A stretch of DNA of 64,000 nucleotides from Achatina immaculata (GCA_009760885.1 CM019692.1:57836964-57900963); one strand, 5' to 3'. Shown: positions 12,204 through 24,923, counted from the first letter of the stretch. Made by a program: numbers and translations. Notes: a model not told the origin generated them from the letters alone.

Positions 12204-12742
12204 ATCTTGGATCACTGCTAACTAATAATGGAGATACAATGAGGGAAATTAAAAGGAAGACATCTATTGCTCTTCAGAAAGTAAAACAACTAAAGAATCT
12301 GTGGAGAGGAACAGACAGAACTACAAAAATAAGACTTTTAAGGGCATGCATCTTTCCCATCATATGCCTGTGAGACCTGGACACTTAACAAAACAGCTGA
12401 ATGTAAATGCTACAGCAGAGTTCTTCAAATATCGTGGACACAAAAAAACAAATATATCCATAATACAAGAACTTAATATTGAAGAAGGCTGACTAGTAAA
12501 GAGGATTAAATAGAGAAAACTTAAAGATTTTGGACACATTAAACGTCATGATAATTTAGAGAAAACCGTCTTGGAAGAGTACATAATGGGAAAAAGAGAG
12601 AGAGGAAGACCAAGGTGAAGATGGCTGCAAGACATCGTTGATGATCTGCAAATGGATGCATCAGCAGCAGGCCATCTTGCCCACAAGCGAGAGGCCTACA
12701 AGAGTGCTGTTAGGGAGGCAAAATTCCGCAAATGAATGAATG
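12204..12742 (+). mobile_element. LINE F1 3' fragment with TSD
   Basis: The duplication AGATCTGAAT lies at 12194-12203 and 12743-12752. The copy begins at the EYLGSLLTNNGD codons, runs through the C-terminal zone in broken frames and ends TTCCGCAAATGAATGAATG. Confidence 0.85.
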
Positions 12743-12839
12743 AGATCTGAATTAAAATGTGCAAACGATGTTTGTGTGCCTACAGGAGACTTAGTGTGGG
12801 ACATGTGGGGGGTCAAGGACTGGCTCGGGGAAAATGAGG

Positions 12840-13575
12840 TTGGATAAAGTCGCCAAAGAAAGTGAACAGAAAGGCCTTACTTTGAACATCAAAAAGACAG
12901 AGACTATGGTTATATCTAAGAAACAGAATCCACCAACATGCAGTATTAAATTAAACGGAACCATTCTAAAGCAGGTGCAGAAATTCAAATACCTTGGAGC
13001 AGTAATAACTTCAGATGGGAAATGCAGAACAGAAATTAGGAACAGAATAGACCAAGCAAAGACTGCATTTCAGAGAATGAGAAACATATTAGCTAACACA
13101 TCTTTATCAATGAATGTTAGAAAACGAGTCCTAAAATGCTATATTGAACCTATCTTGTTATATGGAAGTGAATCATGGATAATAGGCAAGTCTGCACAAA
13201 AATCATTGGAAGCAGCAGAAATGTGGTTTATTAGAAGAATGTTGCGAATCCCCTGAACAGCAAAAATAACTAATGAAGAATGTATGAGAAGAGTTGGAGA
13301 GACAAAAAACCTTGTCAGAAAGATAAGAGAGAGACAATGTACTTTCATAGGACATGCAATGAGAAGAGGGGGCATTGAAAATATTATAACAACAGGAAAA
13401 ATAGAAGGAAGAAGATCAAGAGGAAGACTAAGAGAAATGATACTGGACAGTCTGACGGGATGGTATGAGAGGAGATCACCAATTGAACTGGTGGCCTGCA
13501 TGAAGGATCGGGTACTCTGGAGAAGCATAATAGCCAACGCCAGTCGGCACGGCACCTGATGATGTTGATGATTAG
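12840..13575 (+). mobile_element. LINE F2 3' fragment with (GAT)n tail
   Basis: Open from 12834 to 13256 and again from 13284 to 13559: LDKVAKESEQKGLTLNIKKT, KFKYLGAVITSDGKC, LLYGSESWIIGK, FIRRMLRIP and the end box NASRHGT, followed by a short GAT repeat. One stop (TGG to TGA in 'RIPW') breaks the frame. No duplication was recognised. Confidence 0.85.
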
Positions 13576-13679
13576 GGTGGGAAATGTGTCACGAGGTGAG
13601 ATAAGACCTGAAATCTTCTTCCTTTTTTTCTTTTTTTTCAGTCATTCTCAGATGTCGACTTGCATTCGTCTGAAGTAAC

Positions 13680-14470
13680 TGGTGGTCAGCTGGAGTTGCT
13701 GTACATCACCATGAAGCTTCTCTTGAACTGATATAAGCCTTGGCCGCATTTGTTTTCTCTGCCTCTCGAATGTTGAACACTCGTAAAGAATACGTTCTCC
13801 CGTCATCCTACCGTCATCGTGAACTATTGTCTGAAGTGCCGTAAAGTTAACGCAGAATAATACTTTAATTTGCTGCGTCGATTAGACGATGAACTAAAGG
13901 AGAAACGGCGAGGGAAGCTGCAGAAAAATGTTTTTGCAGGACAATGGGCCTGCTTGCAAGACGTTCGATGTTTTGAAGAATCTGAACTTTGAGTGTACAG
14001 ATCATCCATCTAACTAACAAGATCTTGGTCCATCTGACTATTGATTTTTTCCCAACCTTAAAAAATGTTTGAAACGGGAGAATTTTTTTGAATGATCCCA
14101 ACAACAGCAGAGCAGTATTTCAGTGACCAGATATCAAATTTATTTTTTGAATGATTCTAGCAACAGCAGAGCAGTATTTCAGTGACCAGATATCAAATTT
14201 ATTTTTTGAATGATTCTAGCAACAGCAGATCAGTATTTCAGTGACCAGATATCAAATTAATTTTCTGAATGATTCTAGCAACAGCAGATCAGTATTTCAG
14301 TGACCAGATATAAAATTTATTTTTTGAATGATTCTAGCAACAGCAGATCAGTATTTCAGTGACCAGATATCAAATTTATCTTTGGAACGGTTAAAGACGT
14401 TTTGGAAACGATATGCCACGTGTGGTGAACTTCAAGATGAATATGTAAATACCATGCAGGTTCCCTAGTT
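13680..14470 (+). mobile_element. Mariner-type transposase relic with internal 59-bp tandem repeat
   Basis: Broken frames spell RRLDDELKEKRRGKLQKNV, NLNFECTDHPS-like and GPSDYxFFPNLKKCLKREN, which is the C-terminal catalytic half of a mariner/SETMAR-type transposase, then FWKRYATCGELQDEYV. The segment coding for QQQSSISVTRYQI is repeated five times (14086-14384). No terminal inverted repeats recognised. Confidence 0.65.
14086..14384 (+). repeat. 59-bp tandem repeat, about 5 copies
   Basis: Each unit contains GAATGATTCTAGCAACAGCA and AGTGACCAGATATCAAAT. Copies are about 95% alike, with AGAGCAG/AGATCAG variants. Confidence 0.95.
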
Positions 14471-14742
14471 CTATGTCATTCTCTTTTTTGGTCGGGACGA
14501 TAAGCACACTCTCGTATGTATAGAACAAGCCATAAGATGCAGTTCTAAGATGCAGTTAAAAACATATTAAGCAGGACAAAGCATAGGTCGCTGATGTCAT
14601 ATAGTTTGGTTTCATAATCTGACGTCAGAAGATGCTACTACAGATATATTTCGCTCGCAATATAGTATTTCTCGTGAAAATCAGACCCCTCTTTTGACCG
14701 TCAGTGTCGTTTATACCGCACCTATTATAAATATATATTATA

Positions 14743-14995
14743 GGTAAGGTGATCCTGTCATGCCTTAGAGGCACATACGGATATGGTGTTAGTGCCCATA
14801 TTTTCCTTGACCTGTCAGCACACTAGAGAGTGATATGGTCAGTATCACGCCTGGCCGCCTTTCCTTCCCCAACTCCAGAAGAAGTCGGATACCCATTTCT
14901 ACATCTGGGTGACTGGAGTGCCTCCGGCCGGATTCGAACCCCCGACCTTCGCCATGAGAGACCAGTGCACTAACCACTTCGCCACTCGGACACCC
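14743..14995 (-). mobile_element. tRNA-derived SINE (SINE-C), complete, 11-bp TSD
   Basis: The duplication TATATATTATA lies at 14732-14742 and 14996-15006. On the minus strand the A box is TGGCGAAGTGG (14974-14984) and the B box GGTTCGAATCC (14930-14940). The body includes GGGTATCCGACTTCTTCTGG and AAAGGCGGCCAGGCGTGATA, and ends near GATCACCTTACC. Related copies are at about 33380-34435, 47660-47880 and 62230-62480. Confidence 0.88.
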
Positions 14996-15006
14996 TATAT
15001 ATTATA

Positions 15007-15675
15007 AAACATTGAAAAATAATGTTAAATACTGACCAGATCACATATGGTACTGTCAAACATGATAGCGGAGTGCTTGCTGAATGAATGTCCCACTATT
15101 AGATGAAACAGAATGCGCATAGGACTAGCCCGCAGTCTTAGACCGCTGTATGTTGTTTTATGGGGAGTTTGAAACTCGTTTTATTGATAATATCTATTCT
15201 CCTTTAAATTTATCACGTAAGGGACAAAAAAATTCTGAATTCCACATTTCTGTAATACGTCATATCGGGCCAAAACTACAAACACGTTAAAGGAAGATTC
15301 TCTCGTGGTCATCATCATCATTCTGTGTTGATTCTCCAAAGGAGGCCCCTGTGTATTTTTTTGCACTGATGGACCAGAACAAACTTTCTCATGTTTACTC
15401 ACTATCAGCACGGATGTTGTTTCTGCTAATTTTTTAATATTGTATATTATTTTACATATATTTTAGTACATTGGTGTTTTCTTGTAATATATCCAACAGA
15501 CATTAATTATTTGTATTTTTTCCCATTAATTCTCTGTCCTGTTTCATGAGCTCGAATATATCCCTTCGTCCGCCCTTCTCTCTGTCCGCGAATTGCATTG
15601 CATTATTTCCTACAGTCGCATTTCTCATAACTGTTTTTTTTTCTTTTCTTTTCTATTTCTCAGTTATGTACATAC
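15007..15675. other. Unassigned stretch
   Basis: AT-rich sequence. No recognised element and no convincing exon. Confidence 0.45.
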
Positions 15676-15913
15676 TTCTAAGTCGCAAATAAAAGTTCTG
15701 TATTTATCTCTACAAACCAAACGTCGGTGTACATGTTTCAAAGTATTCATCTGATTCTGCTTAGAGCTGGCAACCGACAAAACAACGTCACACACCTTCT
15801 GAACCCACGTTGAACTGTCAACACTCTCATTGTCCTTTTCTACAACTAGAGAATTACTTTTGTCTTCTACCGTAGATGAGCTCTGCCGCACTTCAAGTAT
15901 TCCCTGTTTTGAA
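15676..15913 (-). CDS. Probable host exon, unrecognised protein (79 codons)
   Basis: This open block lies between TTTTACAG (from 15914 upward, with a T-rich tract) and the donor GTATGT (from 15675). The exon starts with one base that completes a codon and ends on a codon boundary. It encodes a hydrophilic segment, including STWVQKVCDVVLSVASSKQN and HVHRRLVCRDKYRTFICDLE. It has no similarity to the LINEs or SINEs in the window. It could belong to the same minus-strand gene as the block at 27784-28379, but the phases do not abut directly, so at least one exon would have to lie between. No function assigned. Confidence 0.4.
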
Positions 15914-17289
15914 CTGTAAAAGCAAATTAAAAGAAATCAACACATCAAGCGGCGAAATATACATGTTAGGGTGGTTTTAACATTCTGATAACTGGCTGCC
16001 ATACAGTGTTAAATGGTACGTTTATATGTTAAAAAATATGCCACTCTTCCATGTTTTTATGTATTCTGGTTGACTGCTTGGCTTGTTGGTATGTTCGTCG
16101 GTTGCTCACTAGGTAGGATGATTAGTAGTTTTGTCTTTCTGTCAGTCAGTCTGTCAATCAGTTAGTTAGTCAGTCAATCAGTCAGCCAGTTAATCAGTCA
16201 GTCAGTCAGTTAGTTTTCTATTATGCTCCCAGTATGTGTTTGGTTTGACTAATTCAATGAGAGCTCTGATATGTATTAAAATGTAAATATTTATTCTGAC
16301 TAGATCTAATGTAACTCTTTGTTTTATATCCACATTCAAGTCATGTTGTCAGTAGCTTAGTCTATCGTGAATTTTCTACGAGTTCATGGATGTTTAGACC
16401 AGTGTCCCTGGACGTTTATAAAACTGGTACGGGCACACCTGCGTAAGCTGGGAGGCACGTACAATAAACTTCGTATGTTTGACAGCTGTAAGACATAAAT
16501 AAATATTACATACCGTTCGTTTCTGCTGTTACGTACACTTTTTATTACAAAAATTCTATATAAATATAACTAAATACATATACATAATAATATTTATTTG
16601 TTGTTAGCACCGGCTTGTACGGTAGCTGATTCTATAGCACAGTCCCTTTGTAATACGTACCGATTCTAAATTTATGTAATCCCTGACTGAAATCTAACAT
16701 TCAGATTAATATTTGAGTTCTTTAAAAATATTTTCTCACCATGATTGTATCTCGGTTTCTCCCTGGTAAATAATTATAAACTTCATATTTAAAATTTTCT
16801 CTATATTAACTGGAGCTCAGCCAACATATTTCCGCGAACCGTATGTCAGATATACCCACATGGCTCACAAGCCGCTATTTGACCATCCCTATAATAAAAG
16901 CTACATAAGGAGTAGAGAAGATTTGGATACCCTCAGAGATGTAGTTTTCTTCTGTTGTTCATAGTATAACCACAGCCTGTGATTAAATGGTCGCAGAGTG
17001 TGCAACTGACGTTAACTCCCACTGGAAAAAAAGCTTAATATCACAAATATTTTCTCTTTCTTTCTTATTGTTTTGTCGCAGAGTGGGGGAATGCAAGCGG
17101 CTAGGACAAGAAGACACATGAAAATATGTCACACACCTGGTCTCAAAAACTGTCTCGTCCACGTTGATAAAATATACGAATAAAATACATTAAACAGCTT
17201 TTATTCTTGCAAGAATCATAATAATTCATTTTCAGTAATCCGTCGGCATCGCTACACAAGGGTGCCGTGAACTTAGGTATACATAGTCT
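15914..17289. other. Unassigned stretch with a weak (TCAG)n-like repeat
   Basis: A degenerate TCAG/GTTA tetranucleotide repeat lies at 16137-16215. The rest is AT-rich with nothing recognisable. Confidence 0.5.
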
Positions 17290-17299
17290 ATAACGAACC

Positions 17300-18650
17300 C
17301 AGTGACCTGATTAAATCCACGTTTATAGCACTACCAACGAAACCAGGTGCAAAGGAATGTGATGACCACCGGACTATCAGCCTCTCGTGTCACATAACGA
17401 AGCTACTTCTGAGAATCATTATGAGAAGAACAAGGAAAAAGATAAAAATGGAAATAGCAGATGAACAGTCTGGATTTGTTGAAAGAAAGGGAACACACGA
17501 TGCCATTTATGCTTTACGAACACTAACAGAAAGAGCTTTAGAAGTACAGAAAGATCTCTACTTATGCTTCATTGATTACACCAAGGCATTCGACAAGGTG
17601 AAACATAATGAAATTATTAAAATGGTTGAAGATATCAATATAGTCGGCAAAGACCTGAGGATTGTAAAACATCTATACTGGCAGCAAGAAGCAGCAGTTC
17701 GAGTTGAAAACAGAATTGGAAAATATCAACCTATAAAACAATGGGTGTGACAAAGATGTGTACTATCTCCAGACCTTTTTTCTCTGTACAACGAGAATGT
17801 TATAAGAACGATCATCACAGAACCAGGCATAAAAATTGGAACTTACAATATTAATAACCTTCGGTATGCTGACGACACAGTACTGATAGCTGAGAAACAA
17901 CAAGACATGCAAAATCTCTTGGATAAAGTCGCCAAAGAAAGTGAACAGAAAGGCCTTACTTTGAACATCAAAAAGACAGAGACTATGGTTATATCTAAGA
18001 AATAGAATCCACCAGCATGCAGCATAAAATTAAACGGAACTATTCTAAAGCAGGTGCAGAAATTCAAATACCTTGGAGCAGTAATAATTTCAGATGGAAA
18101 ATGCAGAACAGAAATTAGGAACAGAATAGGCCAAGCAAATACTGCATTTCAGAGAATGAGAAACATATTATGCAACACATCTTTATCAATGAATGTTAGA
18201 AAACGAGTCCTAAAATACTATATTGAACCTATCTTGTTATATGGAAGTGAATCATGGACAATAGGCAAGTCTGCACAAAAATTATTGGAAGCAGCAGAAA
18301 TGTGGTTTATTAGAAGAATGTTGCGAATTCCCTGGACAGCAAAAATAGCTAATGAAGAATGTATGAGAAGAGCTGGAGAGACAAAAAACCTTGTCAGAAA
18401 GATAAGAGAGAGACAATGTACTTTCATAGGACATGCAATGAGAAGAGTGGGCATTGAAAATATTATAACAACAGGAAAAATAGAAGGAAGAAGATCAAGA
18501 GGAAGACCAAGAGAAATGATACTGGACAGTCTGAAGGGATGGTGTGAGAGGAGATCACCAACTGAACTGATGGCCTGCATGAAGGATCGGGTACTCTGGA
18601 GAAACATAATAGTCAACCCCAGTCGGCACGGCACCTGATGATGATGATGA
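17300..18650 (+). mobile_element. LINE F2, 5'-truncated RT with (GAT)n tail and 10-bp TSD
   Basis: The duplication ATAACGAACC lies at 17290-17299 and 18650-18659 (the first base is shared with the tail). The copy reads SDLIKSTFIALP, RKGTHDAIYALRTLTERALE, FIDYTKAFDKVKH (motif A), VLSPDLFSLYNENV (motif B region), LRYADDTVLIAEKQQDMQNL (motif C), LLYGSESWTIGK and the end box NPSRHGT. Only two internal stops are seen (about 17748 and 18003), so this is a fairly young copy. The tail is (GAT)n. Confidence 0.92.
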
Positions 18651-18767
18651 TAACGAACCACAACTGTGAAAGTTGTAGTAACTTTTTCACTGAAGTTTCA
18701 GCATGTCAGCTCCATGATATGAACATTTTCTGGTGGTAGACAGTAAATAACAGACTTTACTTGCACA

Positions 18768-19000
18768 GTGCTAGCAGGACGACATGCACAAGTTTACTGT
18801 GGAACAACAAACACTGGTAATGGGTTGGTCATGTGGTCCGAAGGGACTCAGACTACTGCTGAAAGAACCATGCGATGGACATGTTGGGGAAAAGAAGAGA
18901 GATCAGTCAAAGACAGCTTAGTGAAGACCTGTAAATGCAGACTGATTAGCATGCACACGCAAATGGAGAATCCTGCAGAAGTTTGCTGCCGATAGTGAGA
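18768..19000 (+). mobile_element. Degraded LINE C-terminal relic
   Basis: Broken frames contain WVGHVVRRDSD-like and MDMLGKRREISQRQLSEDL-like pieces, resembling the final basic zone of RTE-like LINEs. Family not determined. Confidence 0.35.
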
Positions 19001-20430
19001 CGTGAAGGAAAGCTGACGTTACTGCAAGACGCCACAAAGCTGTACTTTGCTGTCATTTATTGGCCGATCATCGATCAAGGATGTCGACATGTGAATGAGA
19101 ATCAGAGTTTCTCTTGTTTAGCAGATGTAATGCTGGTTGTCTAACAAATGCAATGCTAGCAGTGAAACCTATAATCTTATACTGATGTAATTATCGGCAT
19201 GCTTGCTTTATTAACTAGGTTCAGTACAATCAAGAGAACACACTAGTTAAACAATATCTTCGGTACTTCCCACCCAGGGCTTCAGAAATCCGTGCTCTGT
19301 GTGTATCATTTAAATGGAATCACACTGTTTCGTTATTTCCTTTGTTATCTCATAATCTTTACAACGTTTTGTGAAACATCACAGCAGACCGTAATACGGC
19401 TCATCAAGCATAGCTTTTGGGTCTGTCTTTTCGCTTAAACTCCGCAAATCTTAAACTTTCCTAGTAGTCTCTCTTTATGTCGCACTGGAGGAAAATTTTC
19501 TAAATTTCTACATGTTCTAGTTTTATGTTTATTTCGTGATAGGAGTGGTAAGAAGTAGACGTATGTGGATGTGCTACTGAGACTGAGAGAGAAAGAGATT
19601 TTTCATTTGTTCTTTTTCAAACATTAGTTCCTGCTTTTAAACAAATGTGACCGCATTTTTTAAATGAATATTGTATATACAAAATAAATTCTTAAATCGG
19701 AGGCTATAACTGTGCTCTCTGTGTTTTATAATACAGACTTAATCGTAGAGTATATCCAACTGAAATTTCAGATTCGCAGCATTGGTCTTGATGAATTTTT
19801 TCTGTTTGATGCTACAGTTCACTCGTAAGTCTACACTGTCAAATCTTCGATCTGCAGACGATACTTGGTCATTTTAGAATGTTTGTTATGTTATCCTGTA
19901 CAACACGTTAATGTTCTACTGGTCTGCTCTCTTTTTTTTCATTCTTAAATGCGCCTGTTACTGATTTGGTTGCACTTATAAATTTATAATGAGTTCTGCT
20001 TGTTCTCATTCCTGACAGCCTTGTTTTGACAGCGTATGGACTTGCTTCATATCTGATAAGGCCATAAAGGGATGGAATTCACCGTATGGATGTTGTCTCA
20101 ATGGTTGTTAAGAATTTATACAATCAGGTCGTTAACACTGCTCTTGCTTCTCTTCCCCCCCCCCCCCCAACCTCATTATCTTGTGCAAGCAGAGCGATAG
20201 CCAGGTGATCTCCACAAGCTCTTTAGATTTTTTTTACCTTCCATGCCTGAATATCTTCCCCTACTTCCGAAACCCCTACCCATCCTTAGCTGTCCTTAGT
20301 TTACCTTGCTTCAAGGATCTGGGAACCAGCTATACAATTTATGCGGTAATGAGTTTCATGCTGCACACTGATATATATGGTACCACCGATAGAATATGAT
20401 GAACAATGAACCATCCGAATGCCAGGGCTG
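19001..20430. other. Unassigned stretch
   Basis: AT-rich sequence with a poly(C) run at about 20154-20168. No gene or repeat recognised. Confidence 0.45.
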
Positions 20431-20449
20431 TAGAGGCACCGCTGTCAAA

Positions 20450-20478
20450 GAAAGAAAGAAAGAAAGAAAGAAAGAAAT
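20450..20478 (+). repeat. (GAAA)n microsatellite
   Basis: About seven GAAA units. The preceding GCCAGGGCTGTAGAGGCACC might be the end of an unidentified retroelement. Confidence 0.8.
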
Positions 20479-20934
20479 TACTGGAGGTAATTATTGTAGT
20501 GGTATTTTCTTGTGTACGGTGTACATAGCGAACTATCCACTTTCTAGCCCGTCAGAGAAGTGTGCTCTCATCTTATTTTCTGCTTGTTCAAAGATTCCAC
20601 CCATGAGTCTAACTTACTTCGTAACTGAATTACTATATAAATACTGCACTGCTTCAAAGTGTCTATACTTACTTAGTGGCTAGGTCTACACAGGTAGACA
20701 TCCGTGAAAAATGGGTCTTTATAGGTTTCGTTTTTCTTGTATGTTTCTTATTCCCTTGCTCATCAAACCAAATTATGATTGACCCGGAATACGAGTCTGT
20801 GTACAAGAAAGAGCAGCCAAATTACGCGAGTGCTTGTGTTGTCGTTGGTCAGTCATTGTCTTTCTGTTCATGGAGTCATAGACTCAGTGTCCTGTGGACT
20901 TCAGAAAGTCTAGACAAAACATTTTTTTAGATTT

Positions 20935-21235
20935 TAGAAAAACAAAACTGACAAGAAAATTGCCTGGGACTTGAATCATAGACTCCGGTAGGACGAGCAA
21001 CCATCTAGTCACGAGAGTACAGCACAATAATCAACTTCGCTATCTCGCGCCTCCGAAAAAGGTGTATGACAGCGATGCCATCACTGCCTGTCTTGCCGAA
21101 AATCGTGACACCCGGAAAGGAAATGAGATCATGACAGAAATCCCGTCGTTTAAGTCAGAATCTCCTAGTTACCAAATTTTTGGAAACGCAAACATACGTG
21201 GTCTCCTGCAAATGTCTAGTGCATACTGGACAACA
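20935..21235 (-). mobile_element. Diverged SINE-A with leader region
   Basis: The minus strand keeps the tRNA-like zone (GAGATAGCGAAGTTGAT; CTACCGGAGTCTATGATTCA) and CAATTTTCTTGT. Upstream (21062-21235) it matches the leader at 8024-8255 through CAGGAGACC.CGTATGTTTG, TTTCTTTCC-like and GGTGTCACGAT. The leader is therefore part of a longer SINE-A-related family, not chance flanking DNA. Confidence 0.6.
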
Positions 21236-21286
21236 GTAGCAACAAATAAACGATTACTTTTTACAAGCAGACAGTTTCAGGGTCAC
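21236..21286 (+). mobile_element. Relic of LINE F7, left part
   Basis: Encodes ATNKRLLFTSRQFQGH before the 12-bp duplication. With the right part (24497-24724) it reads GHILRM-ERTRHLYTAL without a break once the F3 LINE is removed. Confidence 0.7.
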
Positions 21287-21298
21287 ATACTAAGAATG

Positions 21299-24200
21299 CC
21301 CCCGTGTGGTACCCGGGATCTGCAAAGAATAGGACCACTGTACCCTACCACGCATGAACGTAAAAGGCGACTAAGGAGGGTTCGGCATAGGGCCAGCAAC
21401 ACTATCTGGTAAAAAAAAATATCAGACTGCTAGAGAAACAGAAGCAAGGGAAAAAAAAACAAATGCAGGTGGACAGAGAAATGCTTATCAGGAAACTGAG
21501 CCCATGAAGGTTGTGGATGAAAGCCAGCCACTGGAAGTCACAGCCCGACTCCAGACATCCTGGAACCTAAATACAAGATGCAAATAGGCAACTGGAATGT
21601 AAGAACACTTAACCAGACTGAAAAACTAGCACAAACCATCAAGGAAATGCACAGATACAAACTAGACATACTAGGAATACAAGAAGCAAGATGGACAGGA
21701 CAAGTCAGAAGGAAATTAACAATACAGCACACAGAAGATACAATAATATGGTCAGGTAAAGAAGATCTTCATGAAGGAGGAGTAGCATTGATTATAACAA
21801 AAGAAGCATCAAGAGCATTGCTGAAATGGACCCCTATAAATGAAAGATTATTATATGCACGCTTCAACTCAAGATTCACGAAGCCGTCTATTATAGTTTG
21901 TTATGCACCAACAGAAGCAGCTGAAGAGGAATTAAAAGAAGATTTTTACAACAGCTCCAAGCAACAGTAGAAACAATACTCAAGCATGATATGCTACTCA
22001 TCTTGGACGACTTCAATGCAAAAGCAGGTGAAGGAAATGAAGATAAAAGAAGAATCATGGGAAGAAATAAATGAAAATGGAGAAAGACTGTGCAGTTTCT
22101 GTTCAGAAAACATGATGACCATCGGAGGGACAGTTTTCCAACATAAAAACATCAATAAAGCGACTTAGAGGTCCCCAGATAAAATTACAGCAAATCAAAT
22201 CGATCACATACTAATAAACAACAAGTCACTACAAGATGTGTGGGCAAGGAAAGGAGCAGATGTAGGAAGTGATCACAACCTTCTGGTAGCACAAATAAAA
22301 CTAAAATTAAGCAAAGCCAAAATCGGAGAACACATAAAGATACGTTTTCATACAACAAAACTGAAAGACCAGCAAACAAGAAATGAATTCTCAATAGTAC
22401 TTAAAACCCGCTTCAGTGTCCTACAAGACGAAGCAGAAATATCCATACTAGAGTTCAATAAAACACTACAGGAAACAGCAAAAGAGATGCTGGGATATTG
22501 GAAACGGAGAAAAGAGGAATGAATAAGCAAGACCACATGGGAAAGATAAAGCAAACAAAAGAAATCAATAAAAAATTACTGAACACTAAATCACAACGGC
22601 TTAAAGAACACGTTTTGAGTAACTATGCACAAAAAGACAAAGAAATGAAGGAATCATGCCGTCAAGATAAACGTCAATATTATGACAACTTAGCAGAAGC
22701 AGCAGAGAAAGCATCATATGCAAATGACATTAAAACCATATACAAAATCACAAAACAAATGACAGGTAACTTCAGCACAAGATGTGAGAGTGCAGTAAGG
22801 ACACAAAATGGACAACTGGTCAGTGGAGAAAGAGAAAAAATTGAAAGATGGAGGGAACACTTTAACACCCTACTAAACAGAACACAAGCAGCACAAACAA
22901 TAGACATACCTGAAGCAAAAACAGAACTAAACACCAATACAGGACCAATAACAATAAGTGAAGTAAAGGAGACGATAAAGAAGCCAAAAATTAGACAGGG
23001 CACGAGGTGAAGATGAAGTGACTGTTGAGATGTTGAAAGCAGAGGAAAAAGAAACACCAAAACAACTTTGCCGGATACTACAACGAATTTTGGATCTAGA
23101 AAAAGCTCCAGAGGAGTGGAAAACTGGCCTTATAGTAAAACTACCAAAGAAGGGTGACCTCAGAGATTGCGGGAACTGGAGAGGCATTACCCTACTGCCA
23201 CTCACCAATAAAGTATTTTGCAGAATAATCATCAACAGAATTGTACCAGCACTTGAGGGAAAACTTAGGAAAGAGCAGGCAGGATTTAGGAAAGGAAGAT
23301 CATGCATAGACCACATATTTATACTTAGACAAATATTAGAGCAGGCAAATGAGTGGCATAGCACAACATATGCATTGTTTATAGATTATGAGAAAGCCTT
23401 TGACAGTGTCAACACAGATGCACTGTGGAAAATCCTAAGATGGCATGGCCTCCCCATAAGATAGTGAATGTAATCAAAGCTCTATACGAGAGTTTTCAGT
23501 GCAAGGTGATCTCTGGAGAATATAAAAAGATTTAGAGTACAAACAGGAGTGAAGCAGGGATGTGTACTATCACCAACATTATTTATCTTGGCAGTAGACT
23601 GGTTAATGAAGGAGGCAACATCAGACAAACGCAGAGGATTACAATGGACCCTTGACACAGTGCTGAAGGACTTTGACTTTGCGGACGACATTTGTCTATT
23701 ATCAAGCAGCCACAAAGATATGCAAGATAAAATAAACAAGCTAACTCGGAATGCAAACAACATAAGACTAAAGATCAACGTAGGAAAGACAAAGTTAATG
23801 AAGCAAATCTGAACAACAGAAATGTACTCAGAGTAGATAACAAGTTAGTGGAGGAGGTCAATGAATTTGTATACCTTGGCAGTAGAGTAGTAGAAAATGG
23901 AGACAGCACAGAGGACATCAACAGCAGACTTACTAGAGCAAACCAGGCTTTTGCATTGCTGCAGACTATATGGAAATCTAAAAAACTAAGCATAAATATG
24001 GAAATCAGGATATTTAAGAGTAATGTTCTAAGTGTACTACTCTATGGAAGTGAATGCTGGAAAATCACCATAACTATAGAAAACAAGCTGAATTTTTTAC
24101 AGACTAAATGTTTATGAAGAATTAGAAAAAATATTTTGGCCAAACACCATAAGAAATAACATCTTGTTGGCAGAAATGCAGATGAAGCCACTGACAACAA

Positions 24201-24453
24201 TTATTGAGGAAAGACGCTGGCGATGGTTGGGACATGTGCTCTGAATGACTGACAACTCACTACCAAAAATAGCACTAAGATGGACACCACAGGGGAACAG
24301 AAATAAGGGTAGACCAAAATAGACATGGAGAAGAACAACAGAAAGGATGTTGAGCAATAGAGGGCTCACCTGGGCAAGAGCAGAAAAAAAGGCAAAGGAC
24401 AGGCATTTGTGGAAAACCCTTGAGGAAGCTCCATGTGCCCTGGACACTTAAGG

Positions 24454-24484
<31 letters not shown>
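21299..24484 (+). mobile_element. Near full-length RTE-like LINE (F3), 3.19 kb, 12-bp TSD, (AG)n tail
   Basis: The perfect duplication ATACTAAGAATG lies at 21287-21298 and 24485-24496. The 5' UTR starts CCCCCGTGTGGTACCCGGGA. The endonuclease begins at 21578 (MQIGNWNVRTL, then LGIQEARWTG with the catalytic Glu, and DVGSDHNLLV at about 22260). The linker follows (22498-23010), then the RT: LPKKGDLRDCGNWRGI, EQAGFRKGRSCIDHIF, FIDYEKAFDSV (motif A), GVKQGCVLSPTLFIL (motif B), FDFADDICLLSS (motif C), YGSECWKI and a C-terminal basic zone. The tail is (AG)n at 24457-24484. About seven frameshifts or stops. Length and layout fit the RTE clade. Confidence 0.93.
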
Positions 24485-24487
<3 letters not shown>

Positions 24488-24496
24488 CTAAGAATG

Positions 24497-24724
24497 GAAA
24501 GAACAAGACACCTATATACTGCCTTGACTTGAACACCTCAGTGGAAAAGAAAGAGGCGCGGGCCATTGGATACGTGGAGACGCTCAACACAGAAAGAACT
24601 AAAGGAAGCAGGAAAGACATGGTTTGAGGTACCCCAACTTACTCAAAACAGGATTGGCTGGAGAACCTTTGTTAATGCTTTATGCTCAATTGAAGGTACA
24701 GAGGAATAATGATGATGATGATGA
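24497..24724 (+). mobile_element. LINE F7 3' end with (GAT)n tail, right part
   Basis: Continues the frame of 21236-21298: ERTRHLYTALT, one stop, then PQWKRKRRGPLDTWRRSTQK, TWFEVPQ, and ends NALCSIEGTEE followed by a stop and (ATG)n at about 24705-24724. It is the target of the F3 insertion. Confidence 0.75.
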
Positions 24725-24923
24725 CTTTCAGTTTATGGTTTCAGAAACATTTTTTAATATGAAACGGCGAGCTCGTTAAATTTATGTTTAAAAAAAAAAT
24801 CTGATTTCTGTTCAAGAAGAAAAAGGAGATGAAGCAAACTGAGCACATCTTTCAGGTTGCTTGCTGCGTCAGTGTATCCACACATCGTCTTCATTATGTG
24901 ATTACTAAATCCTGCTTCTTGCC

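Noticed and set aside
12840..13575. TSD for this LINE F2 copy
   Set aside because: AGGGTGGGAAATG and GGGGAAAATGAG flanks look alike but do not align as a duplication.
20676..20930. Small membrane protein of 84 residues (hydrophobic stretch near residues 14-28)
   Set aside because: No splice, Kozak or conservation signal visible; it could be a chance frame in AT-rich DNA.
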